Assembly: GCF_008704395.1 (NCBI RefSeq)
Contig: NZ_CP023695.1
Coordinates: 186,001 to 250,000 of the forward strand
Length of the DNA stretch: 64,000 nucleotides
Origin: Streptomyces alboniger
GTDB taxonomy: Bacteria; Actinomycetota; Actinomycetes; Streptomycetales; Streptomycetaceae
Reading direction: 5' to 3'
The notes under the pieces were generated by a model. It worked only from the letters and a program-made list of their open reading frames with translations. It was not told where the DNA came from and did no database searches. Shown piece by piece: positions 1 to 10,356 of the stretch; position 1 is the stretch's first letter, and the number at the start of each line of letters is the position of its first letter. The position numbers and the translations under genes were made by a program.

Positions 1-310
1 GACGCTCCGGCAGGCTCCTGGCCCGGTCGAGGGCGCCCCGGAGGAGCACTTGCAGACCGGCGTACGGCAGCGCCGCCTCCGAGTGGACCCCCGTGCACCG
101 CAACAGCCGGGCTCCGTCCGCGCCCGCCGAGGCGCACCGGTCGAGCAGCGCCGTCTTGCCCGACCCTGCCTCGCCTGTGAGAACCACGGCCCCACCCCGG
201 CTCTGCCAGGCTCCCTTCAAGAGCCCGTCGAGCACTTCCCTTTCGTGGTGCCGGCCGCTGAGACCGGCGGGCCCCCGGTCGGCGGCCCTTGTCCGGACCG
301 CTTCGGTCAT
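1..310 (-). CDS. LuxR/LAL-family regulator, N-terminus only (cut by window edge)
   Basis: The reverse strand from the ATG at 310 stays open to base 1 and gives about 103 residues. The product begins MTEAVRTRAADRGPAGLSGR and carries a clear Walker A loop, GEAGSGKTALL, at about residues 46-56. The spacing (short N-terminus, GR-x-E-type start of an AAA ATPase, then Walker A, then a stretch like LLRCTGVHSEAALPYAGLQ) is that of large ATP-binding LuxR (LAL) transcription activators, often of secondary-metabolism clusters. The Walker B motif, sensor region and C-terminal LuxR helix-turn-helix lie outside the window, so the LuxR assignment rests on the N-terminal pattern alone. An ATPase-type activator of another family is the alternative. 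Confidence 0.72.
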   Translation of the reverse strand, partial: MTEAVRTRAADRGPAGLSGRHHEREVLDGLLKGAWQSRGGAVVLTGEAGSGKTALLDRCASAGADGARLLRCTGVHSEAALPYAGLQVLLRGALDRARSLPER

Positions 311-323
311 TCGCGCTCTTCCC

Positions 324-750
324 TTACTCCGGACGCCGCACCTTGAGGTGGACGTGGCTGACGATGTCATGGGTCCGACGGTCACGGGCCCCGGCCCGAC
401 GGAGCGGTAAGAGCGCCTTGCCGAGTGGGCCGTATTCGGCTGTCAGAGACGCGGGCCGCCGCGCGGCGAAGCCCGGGCGCCCGCCGCCGTCATCGGTGAA
501 TCGCATGTGGGGCACAGGCCCCAGGTCGCCGGCACCCGACCGCTCCTGGCCGTGGCGCCGGGGTCGGCTGTGAGCACGGCGACAACCCGCCCCAGGGAGG
601 CGGGCGTCTCCGCGTCGGCGAAGTCGGGATCGTGGCCACGGCGCCCCGTCAGTTCGCCTCGGTGACGCCCAATTTGTTCGAGCAGCGCCTCCGCGGCCTG
701 GGCATCCGCGGAACGGAGCACCGACGGCTTCGCGAGGTCGGATGACCCAG
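324..750 (-). pseudogene. Frameshifted remnant of an unrecognised gene
   Basis: Two reverse-strand stretches look protein-coding but lie in different frames. The first, upstream piece (about 545-750) reads SSDLAKPSVLRSADAQAAEA and continues to VVAVLTADPGATA. The second (about 324-545) contains PVPHMRFTDDGGGRPGF and ends THDIVSHVHLKVRRPE. Joined with one frame change they would make about 140 residues without a convincing start. I do not recognise the family. Composition is coding-like in both parts, which is why it is listed as decay rather than noise. The region 751-1006 upstream shows nothing I can support. Confidence 0.3.
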
Positions 751-1006
751 CCGCGGTAGCGCGGTGTCACCGTCGGCTACCTCCACGTCCCGAGGCGGCA
801 CCGCTCCCCTGGTCGGTCGGCCGACAGAGTCGGCAACTGCCGGGTGGAGTCAGGCCGACAGGGGTGTCCAACGGCGCCTGCCGTAGGCGAGGCCGAGCCG
901 CACAGGCCAAGCGGGAACGGGCCGGTCAGCTCCGGCCGGGTGGGCCACGCAGACCGGCCGCGCCCCGCGCCGAGTCGCCAAAGGCGGGGCGTCCAGGGCC
1001 CTCGGC

Positions 1007-1477
1007 CTATGAGGGGGCCGTCCCGCCCGCGTTGTGGATCAGCTGACCGAGCACCCTCAGCGCGACGACGTAGTCCCCGTCGTCGATGCCCTCGTGGAGA
1101 GCGGCACGGATCGCGGGCGCATTGCCCGCAAGGTCGACCCGGGCCTGCTCCCCCTCCTCCGTGAGCCACAACCGGTCCTCGGCGTCCCGTCTCAGCCAGC
1201 CGCGCTTCTCAAGCACCGCGGATTCTGCCTCCAGGTCGTCCTCGGGCCGGATGTACGACCTCATCGCCTCCCGCAGCTCGGCCACGGTCATCCCCGCGCC
1301 ATCGGGCGATATGTCATTCACCGACAGGTTGCGCAGCAGCCAGAACTGGGGCTGGGTGTAGCCCTTCTCCAGCTGCCGGGCCCGGGTGAACGCGATCAGC
1401 GCCTCGTAGGCGACACCGGTCCAGTATGCGGCGGGCTGTCCGGCGAGTTCCTTATCGGACATCGACTGGTTCATCAT
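1007..1477 (-). CDS. MarR-type winged-helix regulator
   Basis: A 156-residue protein with the shape of a small MarR/winged-helix regulator: an N-terminal helix (QPAAYWTGVAYEALIAFTRA), the region KGYTQPQFWLLRNLS, a recognition-helix region around MTVAELREAMRSYI, a wing ending in KRGWLRRDAEDRLWLTEEG, and a C-terminal dimerisation helix. I chose the ATG at 1477 because AGGGGAAAC lies a proper distance upstream; a longer form from 1519 lacks such a site. It lies 58 bases downstream of the SDR-SnoaL gene on the same strand, so the two are probably one transcript. The palindrome at 2865-2885 in front of that gene is the likely binding site, giving autoregulation; this is inference. Confidence 0.85.
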   Translation of the reverse strand: MMNQSMSDKELAGQPAAYWTGVAYEALIAFTRARQLEKGYTQPQFWLLRNLSVNDISPDGAGMTVAELREAMRSYIRPEDDLEAESAVLEKRGWLRRDAEDRLWLTEEGEQARVDLAGNAPAIRAALHEGIDDGDYVVALRVLGQLIHNAGGTAPS

Positions 1478-1535
1478 GGAATGTTTCCCCTGCTGTATCG
1501 AGCGAGAATCCTGCGTCACAAGCCGTGCTGGGCCG

Positions 1536-2846
1536 TCAGTCGGCCACGACGGTGTTCTGGGCGGCGCCGACGCGCCAGGTGCCGTCCTCCTTGACCAGGA
1601 TGTAGAACGGGCGGCCCTCGGGACGGTCGGTGATCCGGGTGCCGTCGTGGCGGACAGGCTGCTGGCGGACGTTCACCGCGGCGACGTCGGGCTTCAAGAA
1701 CAGCACGCGCTCGACGTCGTAGACGGCGGTGGACTCGGCCATGGCACCGGGCAGCACCTTGCGGGTGAAGGTCTCGATCTCCTCGAAGCCCGACAGGCGC
1801 TTGCCGTGACCGGTGGTCCACACCGGGTCCTGGCGGCGAAAGACGCTCAGGAACCGGTCGACCAGCTCGTTCTGCTGGGCCTGCTCGACCTCCGCCACCA
1901 CACGGCGGATCGCGGCCACCGCGGTGTCGGTCTCCGGGCCTTCGGGGGCGCCGAACACCTCGACCGGCCGGTACGAACCCGTCGTCAGTTCGGCCACGGC
2001 ACCCGGCCGGCCCGGCTGCCAGCCGAGGGCGGTACGGGCGGCGGCGCCGCTGACGCTCTGGTCGAGGGCGAGCGCTTCCGCGAAGAGCGGGCCGAAGACC
2101 TCGGCGGCCTGTTCCACCGGTACTACCTGCGGGGCGGCGAGCACTCCGGCTGCGCGGCCGGCGGCCCGGGCGAGGTCACGGACCGGGACGGCCGACTCGC
2201 CGACGCCGTGCCAGACGGTGCCGGGCTCGGCCCGTTCGACGGCGGCCACGAACAGCTCGGCCAGGTCGTCCACGTGGACGGTCGGCCAGTGCACCCCCTC
2301 CACGCCGTAGTACTCGGGCGTCCCCTGCCGGCGGGCCCGGTCGACCAGGATGGCGGGGATGCCTCCGCCGCGGCCGTAGACGATGCCGGGCCGGACGACG
2401 ACCGCGCGCACACCCTCAGCGACCTCGGCCAGCACCCGCCGCTCGATTTGCGGGCGGTAGCCGACGATGTCGATCGGATCGGTCGGGGTCTCCTCGCCGA
2501 CCTCCTGGGCGTCGCCGGTGGCGCCCAGCACCCAGACGCCACTGGTGTAGACGAAGGGACGTCGGGTGCCGCGCAACGGGGCCGCCAACGCCTCGATGAC
2601 GGCGATGTCCACGTCCACGTCACCGCTCGGAGGAGCCAGATGAATCACGGCCTCGATCTCCGGGGTCACCGTACCGGCCAGCGAAGCCGGGTCCGCGGTG
2701 TCGCCGACCACCTGGGCGTGCCAGCCCCGGCCGGGCTGCGGCTCGGCGCCCCGGGTGAGCGCGACGACCTGGTGGCCGGCGGCGACGAGGTGGTCGGTGA
2801 CGGCGGAGCCGATGTAGCCGGTAGCACCGGTGAGCAGAACCTTCAT
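1536..2846 (-). CDS. NAD-dependent epimerase/reductase fused to a SnoaL-like domain
   Basis: 436 residues with two domains. Residues 1-310 are an extended SDR/NAD(P)-dependent epimerase type: MKVLLTGATGYIGSAV with the glycine-rich nucleotide loop, then PFVYTSGVWVLG and IVYGRGGG, as in atypical nucleoside-diphosphate-sugar epimerases. From about residue 318 a SnoaL/SgcJ-like fold follows (NELVDRFLSVFRRQD, then GRPFYILVKEDGTWRV). SnoaL-like domains are cone-shaped and bind small hydrophobic ligands or act as cyclases and isomerases, but here the substrate is unknown. The start at 2846 is chosen for the AGGAAC site 5 bases upstream; an upstream ATG at 2879 lies inside the palindrome. The MarR gene follows directly. 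Confidence 0.82.
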   Translation of the reverse strand: MKVLLTGATGYIGSAVTDHLVAAGHQVVALTRGAEPQPGRGWHAQVVGDTADPASLAGTVTPEIEAVIHLAPPSGDVDVDIAVIEALAAPLRGTRRPFVYTSGVWVLGATGDAQEVGEETPTDPIDIVGYRPQIERRVLAEVAEGVRAVVVRPGIVYGRGGGIPAILVDRARRQGTPEYYGVEGVHWPTVHVDDLAELFVAAVERAEPGTVWHGVGESAVPVRDLARAAGRAAGVLAAPQVVPVEQAAEVFGPLFAEALALDQSVSGAAARTALGWQPGRPGAVAELTTGSYRPVEVFGAPEGPETDTAVAAIRRVVAEVEQAQQNELVDRFLSVFRRQDPVWTTGHGKRLSGFEEIETFTRKVLPGAMAESTAVYDVERVLFLKPDVAAVNVRQQPVRHDGTRITDRPEGRPFYILVKEDGTWRVGAAQNTVVAD

Positions 2847-2864
2847 GATGTTCCTGTCTTGATG

Positions 2865-2885
2865 AACGAGATGATTCATCTCGTT
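2865..2885. promoter_or_regulatory. Perfect 10-bp inverted repeat, probable MarR operator
   Basis: AACGAGATGA, one base, then TCATCTCGTT: a perfect dyad ending 19 bases before the chosen start of the SDR-SnoaL gene. The length (about 21 bp) and position over the promoter fit a dimeric MarR regulator, whose gene lies at the end of the same transcript. Confidence 0.6.
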
Positions 2886-2940
2886 TTTGGGTGGTGTGGT
2901 GACTTGCTCCGAACCCGCGCGGTGCGCGCGGGATTTCGCC

Positions 2941-4344
<1,404 letters not shown>

Positions 4345-4507
4345 GGGGATTCCTTGGTTTCGAGAGACTTCGAGGCGGGCCGGGGCGGAAGCTGGCGGCG
4401 CCGACGACGAGATCGCCGACGAGGGACCGTGAAAGCGGGCAGCACGGTGACGTCGGGGGTGCCGCCGGGCGGCAGGTCGGCCGCGGCCATCGGACCCAGC
4501 AGGTCGA

Positions 4508-5179
4508 TCAGGGACGTGCGTCGGCGGGAGCGGCTCTGGTACCCCACCGGTCGAGCATCGCGTAGGCGGGCTGCCATTGATCCGTATACGCATGGTGTGC
4601 GGACTCGGGCAGGAGCGCCGCCAGAACGGCGGCCACGGTCCGCTCAGCCGCACCGTCCAGGATCCATGGCAGAATCCATGCCGCGTCGGCCTGGATCAGC
4701 TGCGCATGAGCGCGCTCGAAACGCTCCCACTGATCCTCGCTCAGTACGACCTGAGCCACCGGAAACACGGACTCCTCTTCGTGGCGGAGATGACCGCGTA
4801 GCCCGGTGACCAACGAGCCGGTGAGGTCAGCGAACAGGTCGAGACCGAGATCGGGGCCTGCAAGCGCCTGGTCGATCGCCTCCAGCAGCTGGTCGAGCAC
4901 TGCATGCTCGGCCTCGATCGCCTCCAGCCGCGCCAGGCAGAGGGGCCGCCCGAACAGAGCATGGCGCAGGGAGGGCCACAGCACGTCGTCCTCGGCGGTC
5001 TGATGAGCACGCAGAGCCTTCCGGAACAGAGTCCAGCCGACAGCGGTGCGCAGGATGTGTCGGGGATCGGGCTCGGGTTCGGGATCGGCGCGGGCGGTGG
5101 CTCGAGCGATGAAGTGCAACTCCCTTCGTAATGCGTTGTGCATCGCGTACGGCACGGTCATGTCGAACCTGTCTCTCAT
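4508..5179 (-). CDS. Hemerythrin-domain protein
   Basis: 223 residues, predicted as a four-helix bundle. Metal-ligand type residues are spaced as in hemerythrin-like proteins: [10 protein letters not shown] near the N-terminus, [38 protein letters not shown] and [18 protein letters not shown]. Such domains bind a non-haem diiron site and sense or carry oxygen or respond to oxidants. The start at 5179 ([15 protein letters not shown]) is preceded by CCAGGAGT at a slightly long distance; a longer reading to 5320 adds a low-complexity, non-family N-terminus. The gene is followed by lpdA after about 160 bases on the same strand. Confidence 0.85.
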   Translation of the reverse strand: MRDRFDMTVPYAMHNALRRELHFIARATARADPEPEPDPRHILRTAVGWTLFRKALRAHQTAEDDVLWPSLRHALFGRPLCLARLEAIEAEHAVLDQLLEAIDQALAGPDLGLDLFADLTGSLVTGLRGHLRHEEESVFPVAQVVLSEDQWERFERAHAQLIQADAAWILPWILDGAAERTVAAVLAALLPESAHHAYTDQWQPAYAMLDRWGTRAAPADARP

Positions 5180-5670
5180 TTCTGTCTGACTCCTGGTTCC
5201 GGTGACCGGGCAGTGGGAAGCCATGTCTGACGGAGCAGCGGCATCGTGGACAGGGCGGCGGGGTGGCGCGGCCGGGGAGGAAACCGAGGCCCTCAACCAG
5301 CAGCCCGCCCGGCTCCCCAAAGCCTCCCGCGAGAGCCATGTCGGATCAACACAGACCTTGCTCGTTGATCGATAACTCGACGGTTATCGGAGCTCGGGGG
5401 ACCCAGGCGACCCGAGCCGGGCTTGAGAGATGCTGCTGAGTCAGGTTCCGTCGACAAGCCCTCTGGAACCGGCAGAGGAAAGGAAGCCGAGACCGCGCTG
5501 TCTGGCTGCTGGGCGACAGGGCGAGCGTCCTCCGGCAGCTGATCGGCGTCGGAGCGCTGTGTAGCCGCGGGCGCTGTTCTGATCTCAGTGGATCGACGGG
5601 CTAGCAGCGGGCGGTGCGCTTCGGCGAAAGCTGACGCTGGGCGCCTACGACGCCCAGACGCAGCGGCCTG
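5180..5670. other. Intergenic stretch with one short dyad
   Basis: No convincing gene. At 5370-5389 CGATAAC, six bases, then GTTATCG form a perfect 7-bp inverted repeat of A/T-richer DNA that could be an operator for the hemerythrin gene promoter. Confidence 0.3.
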
Positions 5671-6558
5671 TCAGAACCGTATCGCACCGAATTCGCGGAC
5701 CATGTCGGCGAGAGCAGTGATCAATTCGCTCTCCGCGTCGGTCCGCCAGATCAAGGCGAAGGACAGTTCCGGCTGGTCCGTGACGGGCAGCCAGCGGATG
5801 TTCGGCATGCCCCAGTGCCGCGTGACGTGGCTGGGGAAGCTGTGGATGATCTCGCCCATGCCGACCTGGTTGATCAGCTCCTCCGCGTTGGTCACGAGGC
5901 GCCCACGCTCGATCTGCCGGCCCTGCGAAGTGTGGAAGGGCAGGTAGGCGTTCTCCCAGTAGTCGGGCATGTCGGGGGCGACGGCGTGCTGGAAGTCGGA
6001 GAACACCTCAAGTCGCACCGACGTTCGCTGGGCCAGCTCATGGTCCGCGGCCACAGCGAGAACCCGGGGGTCCGTGCACAGGACCGGGCCGACGGTGAGG
6101 TCCGGTTCCTCCACGGGCAGCCAGGTGACGAGAACGTCCATGTCGTTGTCACGGAGCCGGCCGAACGGATCCACGTACTCCAACTGGCGAATCTCCAGCT
6201 CCCACTGCGGATTCCGCGAGCGGAAGGCCCTCCAGTAGGGATGCATGTCAACGACGTTGAACGGCATCATGCCGACCCGGAGCCTTCCGGTGACACCGCG
6301 GGCGGCCATCCGGGCGCGCTCCAGAGACTCGTGCAGACCCGCATAGACCGGCTGCAAGTCGTCGCGCAGCTGGCGTCCGACGTTGGTCAGGCGCACGGTG
6401 CGGCTGGTGCGCTCGAACAGCGCGGCGCCGATACGCCGTTCCTGCTTCCTGATGGCCTGGCTGACCCGTGCCTGAGAGACCAGAAGCCGCTCGGCACTCC
6501 GTCCGAAGTGCAACTCCTCAGCCAGAACCAGAAAGATCTCAATGTCCCGCAGTTCCAT
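5671..6558 (-). CDS. LysR-family transcriptional regulator
   Basis: 295 residues. The N-terminal winged helix is typical: MELRDIEIFLVLAEELHFGR, then RVSQAIRKQERRIGAALFER and TSRTVRLTNVGRQL. A substrate-binding domain of two Rossmann-like lobes follows (GRLRVGMMPFNVVDMHPYW onward). The start at 6558 is supported by GGAGGG upstream. It belongs to the same subgroup as the LysR gene at 49546 (both have AEELHFxRxxERL-type N-termini). The gene is divergent from the helical-repeat/CHAT gene set, so it may control that set across the about 300-base spacer; that is inference from arrangement only. Confidence 0.9.
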   Translation of the reverse strand: MELRDIEIFLVLAEELHFGRSAERLLVSQARVSQAIRKQERRIGAALFERTSRTVRLTNVGRQLRDDLQPVYAGLHESLERARMAARGVTGRLRVGMMPFNVVDMHPYWRAFRSRNPQWELEIRQLEYVDPFGRLRDNDMDVLVTWLPVEEPDLTVGPVLCTDPRVLAVAADHELAQRTSVRLEVFSDFQHAVAPDMPDYWENAYLPFHTSQGRQIERGRLVTNAEELINQVGMGEIIHSFPSHVTRHWGMPNIRWLPVTDQPELSFALIWRTDAESELITALADMVREFGAIRF

Positions 6559-6871
6559 CGCGCCCCCGTACCCTCCGCGACACGACAGCCACAAGCTGCC
6601 GAGCCACGGAAGTATACGGCGATCGAACTTCCGCGCGAGGAGCAGGACTGAGGAGGGCGGACCGACTCGGCGAACGGTTCCGGCTTCCGGTAGGTCAAGT
6701 CCTTCCGAGTCCCGGCGCGGGTTGTCTGCGAGAGCCGCCGAAGCGGGGGTGGCTCGTGCGCGTTCATCCTGAACCGGTTACGCCCCGCCCAGGGACAGGG
6801 ATGTCTACCTCGCCGCTCTCACGGCTCGGAGGCCGACTCACACTAGCCGCCAAAACGCCGTGAAATGTGTG

Positions 6872-8122
6872 ATGTTCGCCCACATAGCACCGTCGCTCGC
6901 TCATACTGTTCAGGTGGACAATCTGCCGCTCTCGGCATTCGACTCGTTGCTCGGACTACGCAACCGCGGCATCCTGTCTGAGGAGCAGGCGATCCAGGAG
7001 ATCCGGTCATTGCCGCCGCTGAGTGCCGCCGACGCCGAGGCGGCTGCCGAGCGGATCAAGGCACCGCCGCCTTCCGCCGCGGAGGCCGTGGCCCATGCGC
7101 AGGATGTCGGCACCGGCAGGCCATCCATGTTCGGCTCCCTGGAGCACAGGCGTACCCATTTTCTGCTTCTCCACGAAAGTGTGCGCCCGCGCGACGACGG
7201 TTCGCTGGGTCCGCACCGGGCGGTGCGGGACTGCCTCATCGCGACGGTCGACCTGCTGACCGACCAGCAGGATGCCGTCGTCCTGGACAAGGCGGCGAGG
7301 CTGGCCGATGCCTACGTCGCTGAGACGGCGTCGGCACAGGCCCACAATCTCGCCGGACGTGTTCACTTCGAGCCCTACTCACTTGGCGCGGGCAGTATGT
7401 CCTACCCGCACGATGTGTCCCTGCGCGACTATCGCCGAGCCTGGGCGATGGGCGTTCCCAGGCCCTGGTCCGAGCCGAAGCGGACGGACACTCCCAGCTC
7501 TGAGTGGAAGAGATTTCCCGGCATTGAGGAGTCTTTCCAGCGTGCCACCGCCTACTTCCAGCGCGCCGCCGACCTCGATGACGGCGTCGAACGGGGCCGT
7601 GCGCTGGCCTACCTGGCGTTGATCGACCTGACCAAGGCGACGGCCGGCGCCCCCTTGGACCACCCCCGCCTTGAAGGGCGGCTGGATGAGGCCGATCGGC
7701 TGCTGCCGACAGGTGTGGATCCCTCGATCTGGGCCAGGCTGTGGCTGTTCGTGGGTGATCTGCGCGATCCATCGGTCATGCTGCGCAGACCGCGCGTCCA
7801 CGTACGCAATTTCGCGAATATGCTTGCCGAGTACGGCCTGCACGCCACCACCTGGCTCTACCTCTCCGCGCTGGAACTTGCGACCGGCGCCGGTGACTTC
7901 GGCCAGTTGACCGCACTCGCGCAGATACTCCATCCCTACCTGCCCCACGTCGGCATGGAACAGGCCCGGCTGCACTTCACGAGCCAGTGGTGGCACTTCC
8001 TGCCCGAGGATCCGACCGGCTGTGAGCAGCACCTGACAGGGACACCGCCCGAGACGTTCCTCGCCTACGGCCAGCCGGCAGCAGCCGTCCACGCCTTGCT
8101 GCACGCGCGTGTGGCCTCATGA
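6872..8122 (+). CDS. SHOCT-like/helical-repeat protein paired with a CHAT protease
   Basis: About 416 residues. Near the N-terminus, SLLGLRNRGILSEEQAIQEI resembles a SHOCT-type short helical module. The rest is rich in paired amphipathic helices (for example ESFQRATAYFQRAADLDDG, GRALAYLALIDLTKA, LYLSALELATGAGDFGQLTA), as in TPR proteins. The last codons overlap the CHAT gene by 14 bases. TPR and CHAT modules are often fused or adjacent, so this is probably the sensor or scaffold partner of the protease. The start is uncertain: ATG 6872 is used, GTG 6860 and GTG 6914 are possible and none has a good ribosome site. I cannot assign a named family. Confidence 0.7.
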   Translation: MFAHIAPSLAHTVQVDNLPLSAFDSLLGLRNRGILSEEQAIQEIRSLPPLSAADAEAAAERIKAPPPSAAEAVAHAQDVGTGRPSMFGSLEHRRTHFLLLHESVRPRDDGSLGPHRAVRDCLIATVDLLTDQQDAVVLDKAARLADAYVAETASAQAHNLAGRVHFEPYSLGAGSMSYPHDVSLRDYRRAWAMGVPRPWSEPKRTDTPSSEWKRFPGIEESFQRATAYFQRAADLDDGVERGRALAYLALIDLTKATAGAPLDHPRLEGRLDEADRLLPTGVDPSIWARLWLFVGDLRDPSVMLRRPRVHVRNFANMLAEYGLHATTWLYLSALELATGAGDFGQLTALAQILHPYLPHVGMEQARLHFTSQWWHFLPEDPTGCEQHLTGTPPETFLAYGQPAAAVHALLHARVAS

Positions 8123-8840
8123 AGCTGCCCATTCGCTGCCTTTCTGGCTGCTGCCGCTGGGCGACGGCATCATCGCGGACCGCTTCACCGTCAGCATGCT
8201 GCCCTGCCTGGAAGCACTGTTCTGGGCCGGCCGGCACGACGGTGGCACGACAGAGGGCGCACTGGTACTCGCCTCGGCCGATGGTGGTGTGCCCTACGGC
8301 CTGACGTATGAAGAGTCGGTGGAGCACACGGCGCACGAGATCGCGGCCATGTTCGGCTGCGAGGCGCTCACCGGGGAGCGGGCGACACCGGCCGAGTTCT
8401 TGGCCCGGGCCGGCAACGCCCCCTTCATTCACCTCGCTGCCCACGGCCTGCACGACCCGGACGCGCCGTTCTTCCACTGCCTGTTTTTGGCTGGCGAGGA
8501 GGGGCGACTGTTCGCCGACCAGATCCTGAAGTGCGACCTGCGTGCGGTCCGGCTGGTCACCCTGGAGGCGTGCGAGTCGCTACAGGTGCGCTACGACTAC
8601 CTGGACAACGTCATCGGACTGGCGGCGACTCTGATCCGCGCCGGCGCCGGAGCCGTCGTGGGAGCGCGCTGGGCCGTGCGCCCGGAGGTGTCCGCACAGT
8701 TCTTTCCCACGCTCTACCAGCACCTGCAACACTCGGGCGACGTCGGAGCCGCCTTCACTCATGCCCAGCGGCTCACCCGCCGCAGCCATCCTCAGTACCC
8801 GGACTGGGGAGCATTTTGTCTCATGGGATATGCCGGATAG
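8109..8840 (+). CDS. CHAT-domain caspase-like protease
   Basis: 243 residues. The opening LPFWLLPLGDGIIADRFTVS is the usual N-terminal CHAT signature. The caspase-type dyad is visible: His112 in PFIHLAAHGLH and Cys155 in VTLEACESLQ, each at the end of a hydrophobic strand. The C-terminal GAFCLMGYAG is the usual end of the fold. CHAT proteases cleave protein partners when triggered and are often linked to TPR proteins in bacterial conflict and cell-death systems. The start GTG 8109 lies inside the upstream gene, so the pair may be translationally coupled or may be a split former fusion. The third gene begins 8 bases downstream. Confidence 0.85.
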   Translation: MWPHEAAHSLPFWLLPLGDGIIADRFTVSMLPCLEALFWAGRHDGGTTEGALVLASADGGVPYGLTYEESVEHTAHEIAAMFGCEALTGERATPAEFLARAGNAPFIHLAAHGLHDPDAPFFHCLFLAGEEGRLFADQILKCDLRAVRLVTLEACESLQVRYDYLDNVIGLAATLIRAGAGAVVGARWAVRPEVSAQFFPTLYQHLQHSGDVGAAFTHAQRLTRRSHPQYPDWGAFCLMGYAG

Positions 8841-8847
8841 GAGCACC

Positions 8848-9540
8848 GTGGCACGAGCGATCCTGGAACTTGCCCTGCAACCGATGGCAGAGCACCCCGT
8901 CGAACTGGAGCCGCAGCGGGTACTGGGCAGTCCACCAGGCGGGCCGCTGGTCAGACGAATGTCCCTGGGCGAGCCGATCCTTGCGCGCCTGGACCGTCCG
9001 GCAGACGAACGCGACGCCATCGACAACCACGTACGAGACAGACTGGCCACCCATGAGTTCTACGAGCTGCACCTGGTCATGACACTTCATCCGCAGGCAG
9101 ACGAACCGTTCGAGGATGCGGCCCTCGGCGTCAGCCTCACCGCACTGGACGGAGGGGAACCACCTATCGCCTGGTCTCTCTTCCCGCTGCGCGCCACCGT
9201 GCCGGTCACGGTGACCCACAGCATCGGAGTCAACGCCAAACTCGGTTTCGTTGAACCGTCCGCCACACACAGCACCGAACTGAGCTCGGATCAGGTCTCG
9301 ATGCTGGGCCTCGGTGAACGCGAGAGCGACTTCGAGTGGCGCCTGCGCCGCACCAAAGCAGCCGAACTCTCCGGTGTACAGCGGATGTTCGCGGTGGTCA
9401 TGGCCCGAAAGGGCGCTCCGTTCCAGGCGAAGATGATCGTGTCGGCCTCCGTGCGCCGGGCACGGCTCGGGCTCGCTCGCTTCCGCGCCAACCTCCCCGA
9501 CAACGTGAGCCTGAGTATCTCCCATCACGGCACCGAGTGA
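8848..9540 (+). CDS. Unknown partner of the CHAT locus
   Basis: 230 residues, family not recognised. I chose GTG 8848 because AGGAG sits 4 bases upstream, across the CHAT stop codon. Predicted content is an N-terminal segment (VARAILELALQPMAEHP), a beta-rich middle (HEFYELHLVMTLHPQ, PPIAWSLFPLRATVPVTVT) and a basic C-terminus (SVRRARLGLARFRANLPDN). There is no signal peptide and no membrane segment. Tight coupling to a caspase-like protease suggests a substrate, effector or adaptor. Calling it a pore-former or nuclease would be guesswork. Confidence 0.7.
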   Translation: MARAILELALQPMAEHPVELEPQRVLGSPPGGPLVRRMSLGEPILARLDRPADERDAIDNHVRDRLATHEFYELHLVMTLHPQADEPFEDAALGVSLTALDGGEPPIAWSLFPLRATVPVTVTHSIGVNAKLGFVEPSATHSTELSSDQVSMLGLGERESDFEWRLRRTKAAELSGVQRMFAVVMARKGAPFQAKMIVSASVRRARLGLARFRANLPDNVSLSISHHGTE

Positions 9541-9646
9541 AGTCGCGGCCAGATGAAGGGCGCCCGTCAGCAATGTCGTCCAGCCTCCAGGTTGGCGGAC
9601 ATCTCTGGTTAAAGTTGGTGCGGCGCAACTCGACGCGGGAGGCGGG

Positions 9647-10205
9647 GTGACGGCGACGATGCCTCCACCGGGAACCACGGCTGTCCTGGCACTGCTACCG
9701 GACGCCGAACCACTGCTGGAGCTGGCTGCCAAGGCGCGCAGGTCTCCTACTTCGGTCCCGGCACGAGTCACCCCGGTGTACACGAATCGGCCGTCGACGC
9801 CGCCGTGGCATCCCACCCGGGCCCTGGCCAACGTGCTCACCATCAAGGAGCATTGCGACAAGCCATGGGCCGACATCTGCCTGGCCTACGTCGGTGATGG
9901 CCAGTCCAACGTGGCCAACTCCCTGCGGATCGCAGGGGCGTTGCTGGGCATGACGGTACGTGTCGTGGCTCCTGCAACGATGAGTGGCTCCCCAGACATG
10001 CGGGACCAGGTGGAGCGGATCCGTGCGCGAACAGGTGGGGGTGCAGAGGAGAGCGACGAGATCGACGAGGGCGTGCGGGACGCCGACTTCGTGTACGCCG
10101 ACACCTGGAGCCATCTCGGGGAGCCGGTCGAGTCCTGGCGCCCCAGGGTGGCGGCCCTCGCTCCGTACCGCGTCGACAGCCAGGTCCTGGCCGCGACGAA
10201 GAACC
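9647..10205 (+). pseudogene. Ornithine carbamoyltransferase remnant (argF-like)
   Basis: Pieces of an aspartate/ornithine carbamoyltransferase occur in order but in broken frames. LLELAAKA is followed in another frame by GAQVSYFGPGTSHPGVHES (about 9733-9800), which matches the GAHVTYLGPSGSQIGHKES-type motif of OTCases. After a jump, HPTRALANVLTIKEH, AYVGDGQSNVANSLRIAGA and DFVYADTWSHLGEP continue in the first frame. The carbamoyl-phosphate loop STRTR and the C-terminal HCLP motif are missing. The product cannot be active. An intact but divergent paralogue lies at 34845-35804. Confidence 0.72.
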
Positions 10206-10356
10206 CTCCGCGCCGTCCCTGCCGGTCTCGGCCAGTACTGCCGCACCGATCGAGGTGCTCTTGTCAGCGACCTGGCCGCCCAGCCGTAGCACCCCTCTGC
10301 TTGCGGGCGGGGCAAACCGTGACGGTGCGGCCGGGGCCGTGCGGAGGTGGCGGGTG

